Assembly (NCBI GenBank): GCA_017591395.1
Contig: WEDG01002093.1
Span: 124,001 to 188,000, forward strand
From: Schistocephalus solidus
Lineage: Eukaryota > Platyhelminthes > Cestoda > Diphyllobothriidea > Diphyllobothriidae
Length of the DNA: 64,000 nt
Reading direction: 5' to 3'
Shown piece after piece: positions 10,944 to 22,475 of the stretch. A model generated the notes under the pieces. It ran no database searches, was not told the DNA's origin, and worked only from the letters and a program-made list of their open reading frames with translations. How positions within the stretch are numbered: the first letter of the stretch is position 1; each line of letters opens with the position of its first letter. The position numbers and the translations under genes are program-made.

Positions 10944-11696
10944 GACAAACGATGAGAGAACGGTGGGAGCCGGGGAGCCGGAATGCTCTTCTGAGTGTAG
11001 TGCATAAATTGGTGTTGAAATGTCGATGTCAGTCAATGCGCCGTGCCCCGCCAGTCCCAGGCCTGTGCCGGAAAAGGTGAGGTAATCTAAAAAGTGCTAC
11101 TGCGTCCGAGATAGTGGTCACGGCCACCGCAACCGCCGACGCACGTACATGTGTGTGCGTGTGCAGTGAACTTGCATAAACGACAAGGGATTATCACTGA
11201 CCGCTTTTGCGGTGCACGACGGTTGTTGGGTGGGGTGGGGAGTGGAGGGACGCAGAAGAGTGGTAGTTCAGAGGCTGACAAGAAGGATGCACAAATTCTG
11301 CTCCAGTTGGAACGCTCCGCCAGCCCACTCCCTGCCCCCTCCTCCCACTACCACAAGAACTCCGACCTCTCACTTTTCTTCCCCGCTCATCTCTTCCACA
11401 CGCACATACGTGCAAACGTGTCGGCTTCCCCGCGTAAGCAGGCAGACAATTGCGCCAGCTGATTTGCTCATGCTGCCTTCCTCGCGCAAGACCAACCTGC
11501 GGAGAAGTGACAACGAGCATCAAACTGTCTCACTCGTTCAAACCTTCACACGCTTTGCAGCGGCTTCCTGAACGTCTACAAACGGGGGAATCGTTCACAG
11601 GGAGACGTTTACAAATCAGCGACAACTGGAACAACAAAAACAACCATCCTACCATTGTGTCTTACGTTCTGTCTTACTTTATTTCAAATGCCTCAG

Positions 11697-12161
11697 GCGC
11701 GAGTGCGCTCGTCGGCAGACGTATTTCCATCAAGCTGGAGGATCTTTTTTCGGTTTTATGTCTTGTTGGAATGGCAGCACTAGTCGGCGAGTTGCCAGTG
11801 CTAGCGGCGGCCTTGGAATATAGTGAAGGCAGTGGTAGCGCAACTTTGAGATCTCCCACGAGCAGATCAGCTAATTGGAGTTTAAACGAGTCAGGACCGA
11901 AATTCGCCCACGGTAGACTGACCTCGACTCTCTCCTTTCCTGACGCTGAACCGCACTACGCCCTGAAAACCTTACCAACTCTGATGGAACAAGAGATGAG
12001 ATCAACCACTCCCTCACCCTCTCCCTCCTCCAACCCTCACATCCAACCTGGACCGCCAGAGTACTTTTTGCATCTTTATCGATCGACAGCCAATTCTGAC
12101 GGGATGATCGGAGCCGATGCTCCCTATTTTGCAGATTCTGTGATTGGATATTTGGATATGA
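11697..12161 (+). CDS. Candidate exon of a TGF-beta/BMP-family ligand (prodomain part)
   Basis: An open frame ends in PGPPEYFLHLYRS, then about 20 residues later FADSVIGYLDM. That pair resembles the PPxYMLDLYR and A(D/N)TVRSF motifs of BMP/Dpp prodomains, in the right order and spacing. Upstream are a hydrophobic stretch (LFSVLCLVGMAALVGELPVLAAA) that could be a signal peptide, a possible N-glycosylation site (NWSLNES) and a Ser/Pro-rich spacer. The frame closes soon after a donor-like A|GTAAGT at 12,162. A plausible acceptor (ctcag) precedes 11,697. The first in-frame ATG is at 11,771, so the true start may lie there or in an upstream exon. The cystine-knot domain was not found in the window. 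The ligand would be secreted and signal through Ser/Thr kinase receptors. The family call is likely but not certain. Confidence 0.5.
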
Positions 12162-14900
12162 GTAAGTTCTCCTTGCTTCTTTTAAATTCAGTTACTTTGC
12201 AATTTCTGAGAATTTTTTTTGAGATGCATCCGTCCATTGGAGGACTGTTTTGACGCCTGTTGTATCAGGTAGAGGAACATCCGCAAGTAAGGTGAGAAAC
12301 ATCGTGAACGGATTACAGAGAATCTACCTCTGTCAACCGTAATTTTAACTCAGCGTGAGCCCACATTATTGACAGAAAAAGCATACGTCCAAGAAAGTAG
12401 ACATGCCGATCCCCGACTACGCCAGATCAATTCCATATTTCACCTTTCAAGAAAGGTAGCACTTACTGAATATTTACACATAACGTAGCGCCCAGAACGT
12501 TAAGCAGGGCAGCAGGTGGACCAAGACGAAAAAATGTGAAGCAAACTAGAAAGTTCGCGCTTCCACCATCTGTTGGCAGCACAAGATAGAGAATAAAATA
12601 TTAATTATAAATCACTCCTGTAAGGAAAATTAATATCTAATAATAAGAAAACTGTAGATTTAGGGAAATGCAATCAAAATTACCCAAAATTCGGCTCAAC
12701 ACCACCACATCACCATTAAAAATTAAGGACATGAACGAACACATGCTTTCCGTTATGTCACGCATCCACGCGAACCAGCGTAACCCTGTGGGATTATAAA
12801 TCAAACACTTCTAATCTAGGTCGTCACTGCAGTACAAGAAGATATTTTCGGCAAGCTGCGTGGTCTCACAAAAACGTTTTGGGAGGGTAGTTTACACTGG
12901 ACGGGATTTGTTAAAGTAACTATTGAAAACTTGACCCTAAGAGGCATAAAATAGCCATATCTCAATGTTTTGATTGTAATTTGAGACCGTAACTGACAGA
13001 AAGCTGATTGGCTGTTAGATGAAAACGTTCTCGTAAGCGCTTATTTCTACCAGGTGTCATGATTTAGTATTTCCGGAATGCGACCGGGTCACTAGCAGTC
13101 ATCCCGTTAATAGTTATATTTTGAACTGCAAAATTGACAAATAGCACTGTGCACATTATAATAGAATAGTGGAAAATAAAGGCGATAATTACCTGGTTGA
13201 CGAGCCACCAGGATATAAACGCAACACGTTTTTGAGTGATTTTATTGCGAATGTCTTTTCAAATTCTCACAACACCTCCAGCGAAGTTTACATCAGCCGT
13301 GTATGGGTTTTCAATGCTCCTTTAAAGGCAATCATTTTTTGCATCTAAAGAACACAAACAGTTTCATCTCTGATGATTATTTCGAGGCACCTACATCCTT
13401 TTGACATCATTTTAAGGTGAAATATTTCTATTTTAAAAAGCGGACTGTTTGATCGGGATTGTTTCTGAACTGCGCACGTCAGTATGGTTCCGGCCGGATG
13501 ATCACAGGTTTCCTAAGCACATGACTTGCGTGGCATTTCATACAGGGTCTTCATTGTAGAATGCCCCTCCATAACAACAGCAGACGGAATTTTTAAGTAA
13601 CCAAAAATCCTGTTAGATAACAAAAGCCACATTTGTTTCAGTTCCAGCAAGCACACGGGAAAGATGAATGTCGCGAATAATATTTCCCCTCAGCGTTGTA
13701 ACGTCTTGGGTGGCCGATAACCCTATCGGCGGTGAGCCAGTACAAGGCACGGCCCGTTCCAAAAATTTATTTTAATTTCAAAGCAGAGTTAGGAGCTTAA
13801 GCAGTGCACGCAAGATGAATAGGTTCAGCAGGTCCATCGTCGTTGAACATGAAATTCTAGACGGAAGCGGTCCTGCCTGAAGCAACATCATTCTTTCATT
13901 GGCTCAAAAAAACTGCTGTCTCTGCCAACGGTGGCTAGGCCCCAACTTTTAAAATAGTCAGTTCCATTTTAACGTGCTGTACTCAAGACAAAAATTTACT
14001 AGCTCGATGTTACTTCTCAAATAAAGGGGCTGAAACTGGCCGAAAATGTCAGCAGTTGGAGCAATTACTATGTAAATCTCCACTCAAGGGATCGGGAAAA
14101 ATTGAAGTTTAACCACCTCCCTCCATCTGCAATCCATGCTTGGTGGGGTTGTTCAGCGGTTCAGCAAACGTTCGGCTATTGACACTGACTTATCTACTTC
14201 ACGGCAGCCTTCGATATACACTCCGTTGACATAGAAAACTCGATAAATTTATGCGGCAAGGCAACGGGAAGCTACTTCTATTGACATGGTACGAAATTCA
14301 ATCCTTATACCGTATGCTTCATTACCCAACCGATTGAAAAACAAGTAGGCAATTCACAGTTTAGAAATGTACGAGTTGGTTAGGGGATGGCATCGTTGTG
14401 AGTTATTTTTCAGTTGATACCGTTCTCGCAGGTTACATGAACAGTATTCAAAAGGATATCAGAGCGGTGTTGGGGTCGGCGCGTTCGCGATCTGGAGAGT
14501 GGTCATTAGGAGTGAAGTTAGGTAGTGAGCATATTTGGATTTAACCGGGGATCTCAGGTCATCTTCTTATTAAGAGCAACTGAAGGCGGATAGAGGGTCC
14601 TAGATCCTCCCAACTCCTATTCACAGGTTCCGCCGGCCCGGCTATGATGATTACCTCTGGTGGCTTGGAAATATAACTGTTTTCCCAAGCAAGTCCACCC
14701 ATTTACCCACTAGGAGGGATTAAAATCCTATTTCAAAATCAGGGCAGACTTTAAATCTACCGCAGGTTTTATCAGATCTGAGGAAAAGTTAATTGGGGCT
14801 GGGGGTTGCGCACCGGTTGCGTTACTCGTCTCATTGGGCCTTGGGGCTCCCAATCCCCACCAGCCACCACACAGCAGCAGAATAATATTACTGTAGAAGA
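12162..14900. other. Non-coding; probable intron of the BMP-like gene
   Basis: Starts with the GTAAGT donor. AT-rich, with no open frame that looks coding and no repeat shared with the rest of the window. Confidence 0.4.
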
Positions 14901-14904
14901 CTAG

Positions 14905-15040
14905 ACTGGCCATTTCTGGCTTATTAGCCATCATCAGCCAGCCATACCGAAACTATGTGTGTTGTACCTTCTGTGGCTCGAACCTGCAAACTGGTAGTTA
15001 GAATTCCAACGCCTTATACCTTGAGCCATGGGCGTCCACG
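14905..15040 (-). repeat. tRNA-derived SINE fragment
   Basis: On the minus strand the tail contains tggctgatgatggctaataa and ccagaaatggcc, shared with all SINE copies here. The head keeps a degraded B box (ggttcgagcc-like) and an A-box remnant near 15,020. Confidence 0.65.
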
Positions 15041-15240
15041 CTGTTTTATAATGGAAGTCGGGAGGCCAAGTTGCATTCGAAAACAACATCTGAATCTTAC
15101 TTCCTGGAAGCAATGATCAAAACTGTTTTGGCGTCACAGCGAGTTCATACTTCAACCAGGTGAACTTGTAGTCGGGACGTGAACCCTGCATTGCCCCGTA
15201 TTTCAGACTTGCGCTCTAGTTACTGGCATGTTTAGCAACA

Positions 15241-15342
15241 TCAAGACTGTTGATCATCGATTTTTCCTGAACCCTCAAGAATGTTGATAATCGATTTTTC
15301 CTGAACCCTCAAGACTGTTGATCATCGATTTTTTCTGAACCA
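15241..15342. repeat. 34-bp minisatellite, three units
   Basis: Three consecutive 34-bp units at 15,241, 15,275 and 15,309, each beginning tcaaga and containing gttgat(c/a)atcgattttt. Units differ at two or three positions. Confidence 0.95.
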
Positions 15343-17080
15343 TGAGCAAGCAAACCCTTCGATCAGAGTTGCATTAGCGAGCTTACAGCAACAAATATCT
15401 TCAACATGACTCTGGCATTCCGTTTTAACCGCAAGGGGTTGGGAGCACCTACAAAAAAACAAATAAGCAAACACATTACGAAAGTAGTTTTCTCCTGCTT
15501 TTCCGACTCTGAAGCACCAATAGTGTCCTGAATAAACCAGTAAACACCCTTCTTTACTCGTTTATAGGAGAAAACAAATGGACCGCCCATAAACGCCTGA
15601 ATGCATGAACCCGTTGTGTCTACAAGGAGAGAGAGAGAGATAGATAGAGAGAGAACAGGTAGGGGAAACTTCTCGAACCACCAAAAGGTACATCGCTTGA
15701 TTACTGAGCTGCGCAGTTTACGCGCTACGGCAGGGGTTTACACAGGGGACGGCGTCATAAGATTGGAGCGAGAAAATTTTGTTCCTGCACCAAAAGTCGC
15801 AAAGTGTCCACGCGAGCACGGCTAGAGGCAGATGGTGAATCGCTGACGAAAAACGAAAGTTTGGCACTTCACTTCACAGAGCGGAAGATGCTGCACTGAA
15901 TTGAAACTTGCAGGGGGGCAGGGATTCAAGAAAAGGTATTAGGTTACATTCAGGTCACATTCAGTCACATGCAGGCCAACTGGCGGAGAAATGGTCGGCG
16001 AGGTGTCTTCGGTGATCGTAAGGCGTTTGGAATACACTTAAGTGGTCATCCTTGCCAGTCAGCAAATTTTGAAGCCCAAATAATTGAATACTTCAGCCAG
16101 AGAGTGTACACCATAGGAAAGCTGACGACGCTAATGAGTAAATTAGGGTCCATGTGTGTATTTGGAAGTACTAAACTATGCTCTGCGAATATTCTCACAT
16201 TAATCTTGCAAACTCAAGTCGTTAAACACATGTTTTTGGTAGTTCATAATCTGGCCTATACAGTTACAGATATAATGAAACTATGAAAGGTTGACAGGAG
16301 TTAGAAATATGGTATGCTCAGCACACATCGTTCACACAACGCCCACATGGTGACGTCGGCGAATTGTGGACAGGGAAGGGAAAAGGAAAGGTAGGGTGTG
16401 AGCACTGTTTGTAAGTCGAGTACTGGAAGTGAAAACCACTGCTAAGTACGTGGAATGAACCACTGCCGTCAGGGGTTTTAGGGGGCTTGCGATTGCCACC
16501 TTAATTTGGCGTCGGCCACGGAAGTAAGAGCGCCTGTATTGGCCTCTACTGACAACACGGCGCTGGATTCCCTGGCCGTGTAGCCACTGTCTCGGCTGTT
16601 GCCGGTACCCGTTGGAGTTGGACGTGAGGGAATTTGGCTGGTGTCCAGGAGACAACCTAAAAGGCTTCTTTGGGATCGAGTTATTGATTACTTTCGAGTA
16701 GAGGTGCGAGAAAAGAATTCAAAATGGATCTGGTTTCACCTAGCCAGGTAGTTATGTGTTCACGTACCCTCTTTCCCAGGCGTCTTGTTGTATAGCCACT
16801 CTATCCCACTCCACAAACGCAGATGTATGAGTAAATACCCATCGATGTGGCCTTCAACGGGAGTCGGTCCTTACCGTTCAAGCGTCGGAGAAGAGAGTTC
16901 GTAAAGAATAGGCATAACTTCGCCACAGCGGAGGCGCTCGTGATCCCGGTATTCTGACGTCATCTGACTAGTTCACTTGTTGCGTCACCTAGAAGAGGTA
17001 GTCTTATGGACACGTCTTACTGTTTTTTTTTCGGGTATCCGTTTTCGCGAACTGAGTTCTGCAGCTGTTTTATATTAAAC
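15343..17080. other. Non-coding, mostly unassigned
   Basis: Contains a short GA/GATA tract (15,630-15,655). A 107-codon minus-strand frame at 16,332-16,655 is rich in Arg, Ser and Gln. It has no recognisable domain and could be a fragment of an unclassified repeat, so it is not called as a gene. Confidence 0.35.
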
Positions 17081-17089
17081 AGAACAATA

Positions 17090-17173
17090 ATGGGAAAATT
17101 AAAAATGGGAAAATTAAATGGGAAAATTAAAAATTAAAAAAAATTAAACATGGGAAAATTAAAATTAAATTAA
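17090..17173. repeat. AT-rich minisatellite (gggaaaattaaa)
   Basis: Irregular repeats of atgggaaaattaaa with length variation between units. Confidence 0.9.
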
Positions 17174-18320
17174 GGTATTGGCCCACCCCAGTTTTCTTTT
17201 GGAATATCTGCAATGATTCCTCCGTGGACTGGCGTACGTGGAAACCTCAAGAGACTGAGTATCTTGGGTCCTTGGTCGTCCTGTTGCCTTATAGACGGAA
17301 ACAACAAATCCGCTGTCCTTCAGCTGACATCTACCCAAACGCAACCGTGTGTATCAATTAAGAAAATTTTTATAACAACCAGAATTGACGAAACTATGCC
17401 TTCTCAGAGGTTTAAACCCTCAGATTTAATAAGGTTCAAGGTCAAATTTAATTTTATCTCGTCAATGGACCAAAAGGAGATTATTGTTAAAAAACTGTTT
17501 GAATTACTCTTTCACGATAGTAATCCACTTTACCTAAACGGATTGCTCGAAAATATAGGTTTTCATGTGAAAAGCAAGGTGTAACCGCCAAGATAAAGGC
17601 ATTTAAGTGATAATAAACGTTTGGACTAGCAAGGAACGAGATGATGAGCTGAGATGGGCGTGGAACTGTCGACCAGGACAATCCGGTCTGTTACGTTGTA
17701 CGCTGATTGGCGCTGAATCTTTCTTTCTACATGATTGCAAAATAGGGCCTTGAGGTGTATTCGTTTGGAGTACCGCGAAAAAGGGTTGCACAGAGCTGGG
17801 CGGTCTCATCGACTTCTTATGGAAGATATACGAGCTCATTTAAACTACTGGCACCATCAGACCCAGCATGACATAAGAGAGATAAGACCCTCGAACATTA
17901 TATGCAACCTAAAAGACCAGCTTTTTATGTGATCCGGAAAATTCCGAACGAATACAAATATTTCGGCTAGATGTGTATGCTACTGCTTCAAACCAATAGG
18001 AAATCAGTAGTAGATCATGCTCCTGCCACAAGGGCTGAAAGGTCTCCTTGTCTTAGGATGCCGGTTGTATGCATGCATCAGTCCGGAGTCAACTGCCAAA
18101 CCTTTCAAGCAAATTTTAGAGTTATTTTGTTATAGAAGTGTCCCAAACAAGTCACTCTGACGAAAGGCTGAACCAGTAGAAAGTACGGCAAGATTGCAAT
18201 ACGCGACCCAACTTATGTAACAAAGGCTACATCAGCGTATAGTACGCGACCGTATTGCAAGTTGTTAGGGTAGGACACTATATTTCGTTGGCTGTAGGAG
18301 GACCGAATTATAAGGTTTTG
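17174..18320. other. Non-coding, nothing recognised
   Basis: A 123-codon open frame at 17,213-17,584 has no recognised motif and no supporting signals. No shared repeat was found. Confidence 0.35.
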
Positions 18321-18740
18321 GCAAATTTCCAAGCGTCAACTATAAGAACGCAACAGTAGTTTCAAAACGCTTTAGTTTTACTGTGATAATGAAAGGTCGC
18401 ACGGATCTGGCCTCATTCTTGCTGCCGTCGAGGGTCCAAATAGAAGTGGGCTAGGTCAGCTAGGAAGTACATTGTGCATAGTGATCGGTGTGACATAAAA
18501 CCACCGGATCTTGCAATCCGCACACTTGTCGGGGCAACAAAATGATGTGCAACTCTAGTAACCCGGCAACTAATGCTAAACCTAACGAAAACAATGGATG
18601 GTATTAGGAGTAAGTTGGCATTCTCCTTTCCTTCATTTAGCCCCAAACTAAAACACTAATTAGCGTCGGTCCCGTATTAATCGCTGACGTATCCTTTGTT
18701 CCTTGAGTTGGGTCGCATATTGTAATCTTGCCGAAAGTAC
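18321..18740 (+). repeat. Dispersed repeat family A, copy 2
   Basis: Resembles 1-410 along most of its length, including ggatcttgcaatccgcacac near 18,506, ggggcaacaaa, and the end segment tgagttgggt(t/c)-cat. It is diverged, with small indels. Confidence 0.7.
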
Positions 18741-19712
18741 CTTCTCCTTCATATTTACTTCAGCTCCTTCGCCGACTTCACCGGGGCTCTAACCCTCATC
18801 AGCCAATAGTAGGTTCATTGCCAAGTCCTCACATCCTTTCACCTCGAGCTCTGTCCTTTTAGGCAGCCATCAGGTGTTTTGGTTACATCGGCCCGGATTG
18901 TCTGCTATCTGCCTAGTCATCCTCTTCCAATCCCTGTACACACGGAAGCAGAAACCCAGCGCATGCGTAGGCTCATTGCCAGAGCACGACATACATGGAC
19001 GTAGAAGGCGGAAGTTGGGAGTACTACCGCAGCTCCAAACTGACCAATCAGTGGTTGGCATCAGGGTGAAAGTGAGTTGGCGCCAGGACTAGGCGGTGCG
19101 CTAGCCGTTGCCACCTTATCGTCGGGCGGGCATCGCAGTTTTTATGCACCTAATGTTAACTGCAAGAGGCTCGGCAAAAAGTCCCCAGCGGAGACGTGAA
19201 GTGAGAGGAGATGGGGCGGCCGGTAGAATGGAGCTGGGGGAAGGGAGCAGAAAATAATCCCCCCACCGTGGCCCCATTTGTCAGGCTGTTGCGACAATCA
19301 AAATTTTTGAGCATTCGAAAATGTCTTCGGGCAGGAAGTTTGGACCGATGAACAGTTCACCCAGTTAACGAGCGTGGTTGTGATAGCTAAGTGGTAGACC
19401 GTTCTGAGTGTCTGTGAATTCGGCTGTTCGTATTTTTCAAAATTTATGACTATCGAGGCAGCAGGTACTCTCGAAATTTACGATCACTTGCAATTAGGTA
19501 CCACGTCGTGTAGGGCACACGCCGACGTCAGCCTAGATTTTCTTCAGTAACTATGCACGATACCCTTCTGTTTTTTACAATGGGAATAAGTTAGGCCTAT
19601 AAATAAATACTGAGAGTAAGATGCAGCTCAAGTACTACATAGTGTGCTAAAATTCAAGTGAAAGCCATCATCGCACTATTGAGTTGGCAGTGAACCCCAT
19701 CTTTTGCGGCCA
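18741..19712. other. Non-coding, nothing recognised
   Basis: No shared repeat, RNA gene or convincing coding frame. Confidence 0.4.
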
Positions 19713-19714
19713 CC

Positions 19715-19751
<37 letters not shown>

Positions 19752-20184
19752 GCTATGCTAAACGTCGCTATGCGACTGCCTGTGAGTACTCTAGTCTGAG
19801 TTCCAGGGCACAACGGAACATAAATGTTCCTTAAGCAGATCGGTGAGCCACACACTATCATCATTCCCGATCGCAACCGACAAAAGCAACGAGCCCGTGG
19901 CTCAGTAATAGAGCGTTCGACTCAAATACCAAAAGGTCGCGGGTTTGAATCCCAGGTGTTCCACACTTGGGATTGGGTATGACTGGCTGATGACGGCTAA
20001 TAAGCCAGAAATGGCCATTCCGGTCTCCCCTTGTCTTTGTCGGTTCCACAATATCAACATATGCTAAACGTCGCTATGCGACTGCCTGTGAGTACTCTAG
20101 TCTGAGTTCCAGGGCACAACGGAACATAAATGTTCCTTAAGCAGATCGGTGAGCCACACACTATCATATATATATATATTATAT
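19713..20184 (+). repeat. Composite SINE unit: TA tract, linker, tRNA-like SINE, linker, TA tract
   Basis: A TA microsatellite (19,713-19,752) is followed by a ~115-bp linker, a plus-strand tRNA-like SINE (19,888-20,050), a nearly identical second copy of the linker (20,057-20,167) and another TA tract. The SINE head has an A box (gtggctcagtaatagagc) and a B box (gggtttgaatccc). Its tail contains ctggctgatgacggctaat and ends in tttgtcggttcca. The linkers contain the self-complementary ggaacataaatgttcc. Confidence 0.85.
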
Positions 20185-20458
20185 AGACAGCTGTTTCACA
20201 GTTGGTACCGATCATCAGTACGTCATATGCCTTGTGCAGTGAGGTATATACCCAATTAAAACAAGCGCATGACACTTACTGATTAGGTTAGGATCTCCCT
20301 CGATCCCATTCTGTCTGCCCGCCCGCCAGCTAGCCACTGGCGATAAACGAACGTTGTGTCTTAAGACACATGACACATATAATGCAAAGGTATGTTACTT
20401 AGGGTGCAACAGGCAAGACGCAGACAGCTGTTTCACGGTTGTTACCGATCTTTACCTA
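20185..20458 (-). repeat. ~240-bp satellite unit, isolated copy
   Basis: In inverted orientation it resembles the tandem units at 43,560-44,960, with shared landmarks cagctgtttcac, gaggtatata, gatcccattctgtctgccc, actggcgataaacgaacgtt and gcaacaggcaagacgcagac. It covers slightly more than one unit, because the cagctgtttcac block appears at both ends. Confidence 0.8.
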
Positions 20459-20470
20459 TATATATATATA

Positions 20471-20777
20471 TGGCAAAGACATTATACCGTACTTCCGACA
20501 TAGGTACTAGCTAAAAGCCCAGACACGTGTTTCGCCGATGTTTCTGCTGCTGCGTGACACAGCAACGAGGGGTTCGGCTCCTCAGTGGGTCCCCCAGCAT
20601 TCTCTATGCGGTTTTTGGTATATGGACTCCAGAGAATAATCGGGGGAATAATTTCTGAAATTATTAAGTGCAGGACATGGAGTCCGGTGATTCGGACATG
20701 ACTTTTTAGGGTCAGACCCATAGGTACTAGCTTTTAGCTAGTACCTATGTCGGAAGTACGGTATAATATATGTGCCA
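20471..20777. mobile_element. Small element with perfect 37-bp terminal inverted repeats
   Basis: 20,481-20,517 and 20,731-20,767 are exact reverse complements over 37 bases. The similarity extends imperfectly outwards to tggca at both ends. The interior (about 210 bp) has no coding capacity. A 10-bp-stem hairpin lies at 20,722-20,746. The form suggests a MITE-type DNA transposon. No clear target-site duplication was identified, so the class is inferred. The segment at 20,505-20,610 has a diverged relative at 27,560-27,660. Confidence 0.6.
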
Positions 20778-20959
20778 AATACGATTCATACTACTTTTAG
20801 TACTACTTGTTTGTAGAATGGGCATTGCGTGGTTATTCCACAGTGGTTGATTGTCTTCGACCCAAATTTTCATTGAAATTTCGGGTCTGACCCTAAAAAG
20901 TTTTGTCCGAATCATCTGACTCCATGTCCTGCACTTAATTATTTCAGAAATTATTTCCC

Positions 20960-20963
<4 letters not shown>
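20639..20963. repeat. 81-bp inverted repeat around 163-bp spacer
   Basis: 20,639-20,719 matches the reverse complement of 20,883-20,963 with few differences (core cttaat-tattaagtgcaggacatgg and ctttttagggtcagaccc). A third copy lies at 41,409-41,482. The right arm and the third copy both run directly into a TA microsatellite. Confidence 0.8.
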
Positions 20964-21006
<43 letters not shown>

Positions 21007-21022
21007 GTGTGTGTGTGTGTGC
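20962..21022. repeat. TA then TG microsatellite
   Basis: About 40 bases of TA followed by about 18 bases of TG. Confidence 0.95.
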
Positions 21023-22319
21023 ATGCGTAGACATATAAATGGTGTTCTGCTTTGATGCGCATATTGTTTGAAAAACGCATTCTCCTCTACACCGTGAGAA
21101 GACAAGACATTCCAGCCCACTTAAATAATTAAATATACGTATGAAATGACTGAGGTGATTCCTATATTCATATAAATACCTCAAAGATCTCAGCATCATG
21201 CGTTTTCCCAAATTCTGTGATTGACAAATCTATTGCTAGCTTTCATAAAGAAATACTTTCTAATTAAACGACAATAGAAATTAGCATTTTGTCGAACGAA
21301 TTTTGTAGAAACGAGAATTTTGGGAAGGAACTGTTTCACGGACTTTATCAAAGCAGGTAGCCAGGAAGTCCTTGACCCAAAAATTAGACTGCAGAGGTAG
21401 AATATTTGGTTTGAGATTGTTTGCCAAATGGGGTTAAGTAAGGTCTTTCAAAACCCAACCAACATTGTATCGAACAGTAGTGTCGAACCACAGATTGGTT
21501 GATCATAATAACCCCATTAAGAGGGCTTTTGTCGACCATTGCTCTTAATAACTCTTTTTTGCCCCATTAACCCCGCTACCGGGCGATAAGATCAGTTTAT
21601 ACACTCTCAGTGAGCAGCGTGACCCATCAAAATCACCGCTTTTATTGCACTCCATTCAAAAGGAGTTTTATTTTCAGTCACCGTGACCGTGGAGTAATAT
21701 AAAACACACATTCAGAATGCCTTTGGGGAGATGCGCAAAGCAAACCCATTATCCTTGGGAATGGCACCTCGTACTGAGAGCGCCAAACAAGGATGGAATG
21801 GGCTGGACTAGATAAATGGATGATAATGAGACATGGGTTCTGGGTTGGTTTCCGAAATCGGGGCACAAATATGCGCGTAGGCGGCTAGGTTAAAAAGGTT
21901 AAGTTTCTCGCTCTTATGAGGCGGGCGGGCGGAGGAGGAGGGGGTTGGACGCCTATGCGTCGAAAGCCTGTGCGGCACTGCTTTTAACTTACCTGCATTT
22001 ATCAGTATCTTCCGCGGACTGGCTGAATTGCTGTGTTGGTAAGGGCAAATATTTCTTGGTCATGTGGGAATCCACGTGGACCTGATTTGGGATGTTCGTG
22101 TACTCATACAGCAAGCCAGCAGATATCTCAACTGGTGCATTTAAACGAAATCACTTTCGGCGCAAAAGTATACATTTAACAATTTAATCAATGGCTATTT
22201 TTCTTCTTTAACACTAAAAACCTGCTAAGTTGACAAACTAAAATGGAGCTGTTTAATTTATTTTACCAAAATTTTCTGCTTCACAGTTAACTGATAGATC
22301 CCTCTATGGTCAACCCTAA
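21023..22319. other. Non-coding, nothing recognised
   Basis: No coding frame or shared repeat supported. Confidence 0.4.
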
Positions 22320-22475
22320 AACACTAACGCTCACTGACCTGGTTGCTCCACCCGTAGTGCCTTGGGGTTCAAGCCCGATTCCTTGCAGGCAGATAAGAGT
22401 ATGACTGGCTGATAACGGCTAATAAGCCAGAAATAGCCATCCAGGTTTTCTTTGCCTTTGTTGGTTCCACCTTAT
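22320..22475 (+). repeat. tRNA-derived SINE, degraded
   Basis: The head is partly lost, keeping ggggttcaagccc as the B box near 22,363. The tail is well kept (gactggctgataacggctaat and ccagaaatagcca), ending tttgttggttccac. Confidence 0.75.

Larger units (their letters stand above)
10540..11696 (+). promoter_or_regulatory. GC-rich region upstream of BMP-like exon; possible promoter or 5' UTR
   Basis: This kilobase is clearly richer in C, G and CpG than its surroundings. It carries a CT tract (10,735-10,777), a TATA-like ctataaggg near 10,870 and a purine/GGT tract (10,896-10,943), and it lies directly before the candidate exon at 11,697. Open frames here look like by-products of base composition. 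The promoter role is an inference from position and composition only. Confidence 0.3.

Noticed and set aside
11151..11571. Protein-coding genes in the GC-rich region (frames of 100-119 codons on both strands)
   Set aside because: Frames on both strands are low-complexity (Pro, Ser, His, Arg) and reflect base composition.
20639..20963. Treating the 81-bp inverted arms as the ends of a second complete transposon
   Set aside because: One arm is embedded in the TIR element, a third copy stands alone, and no target-site duplication is visible.
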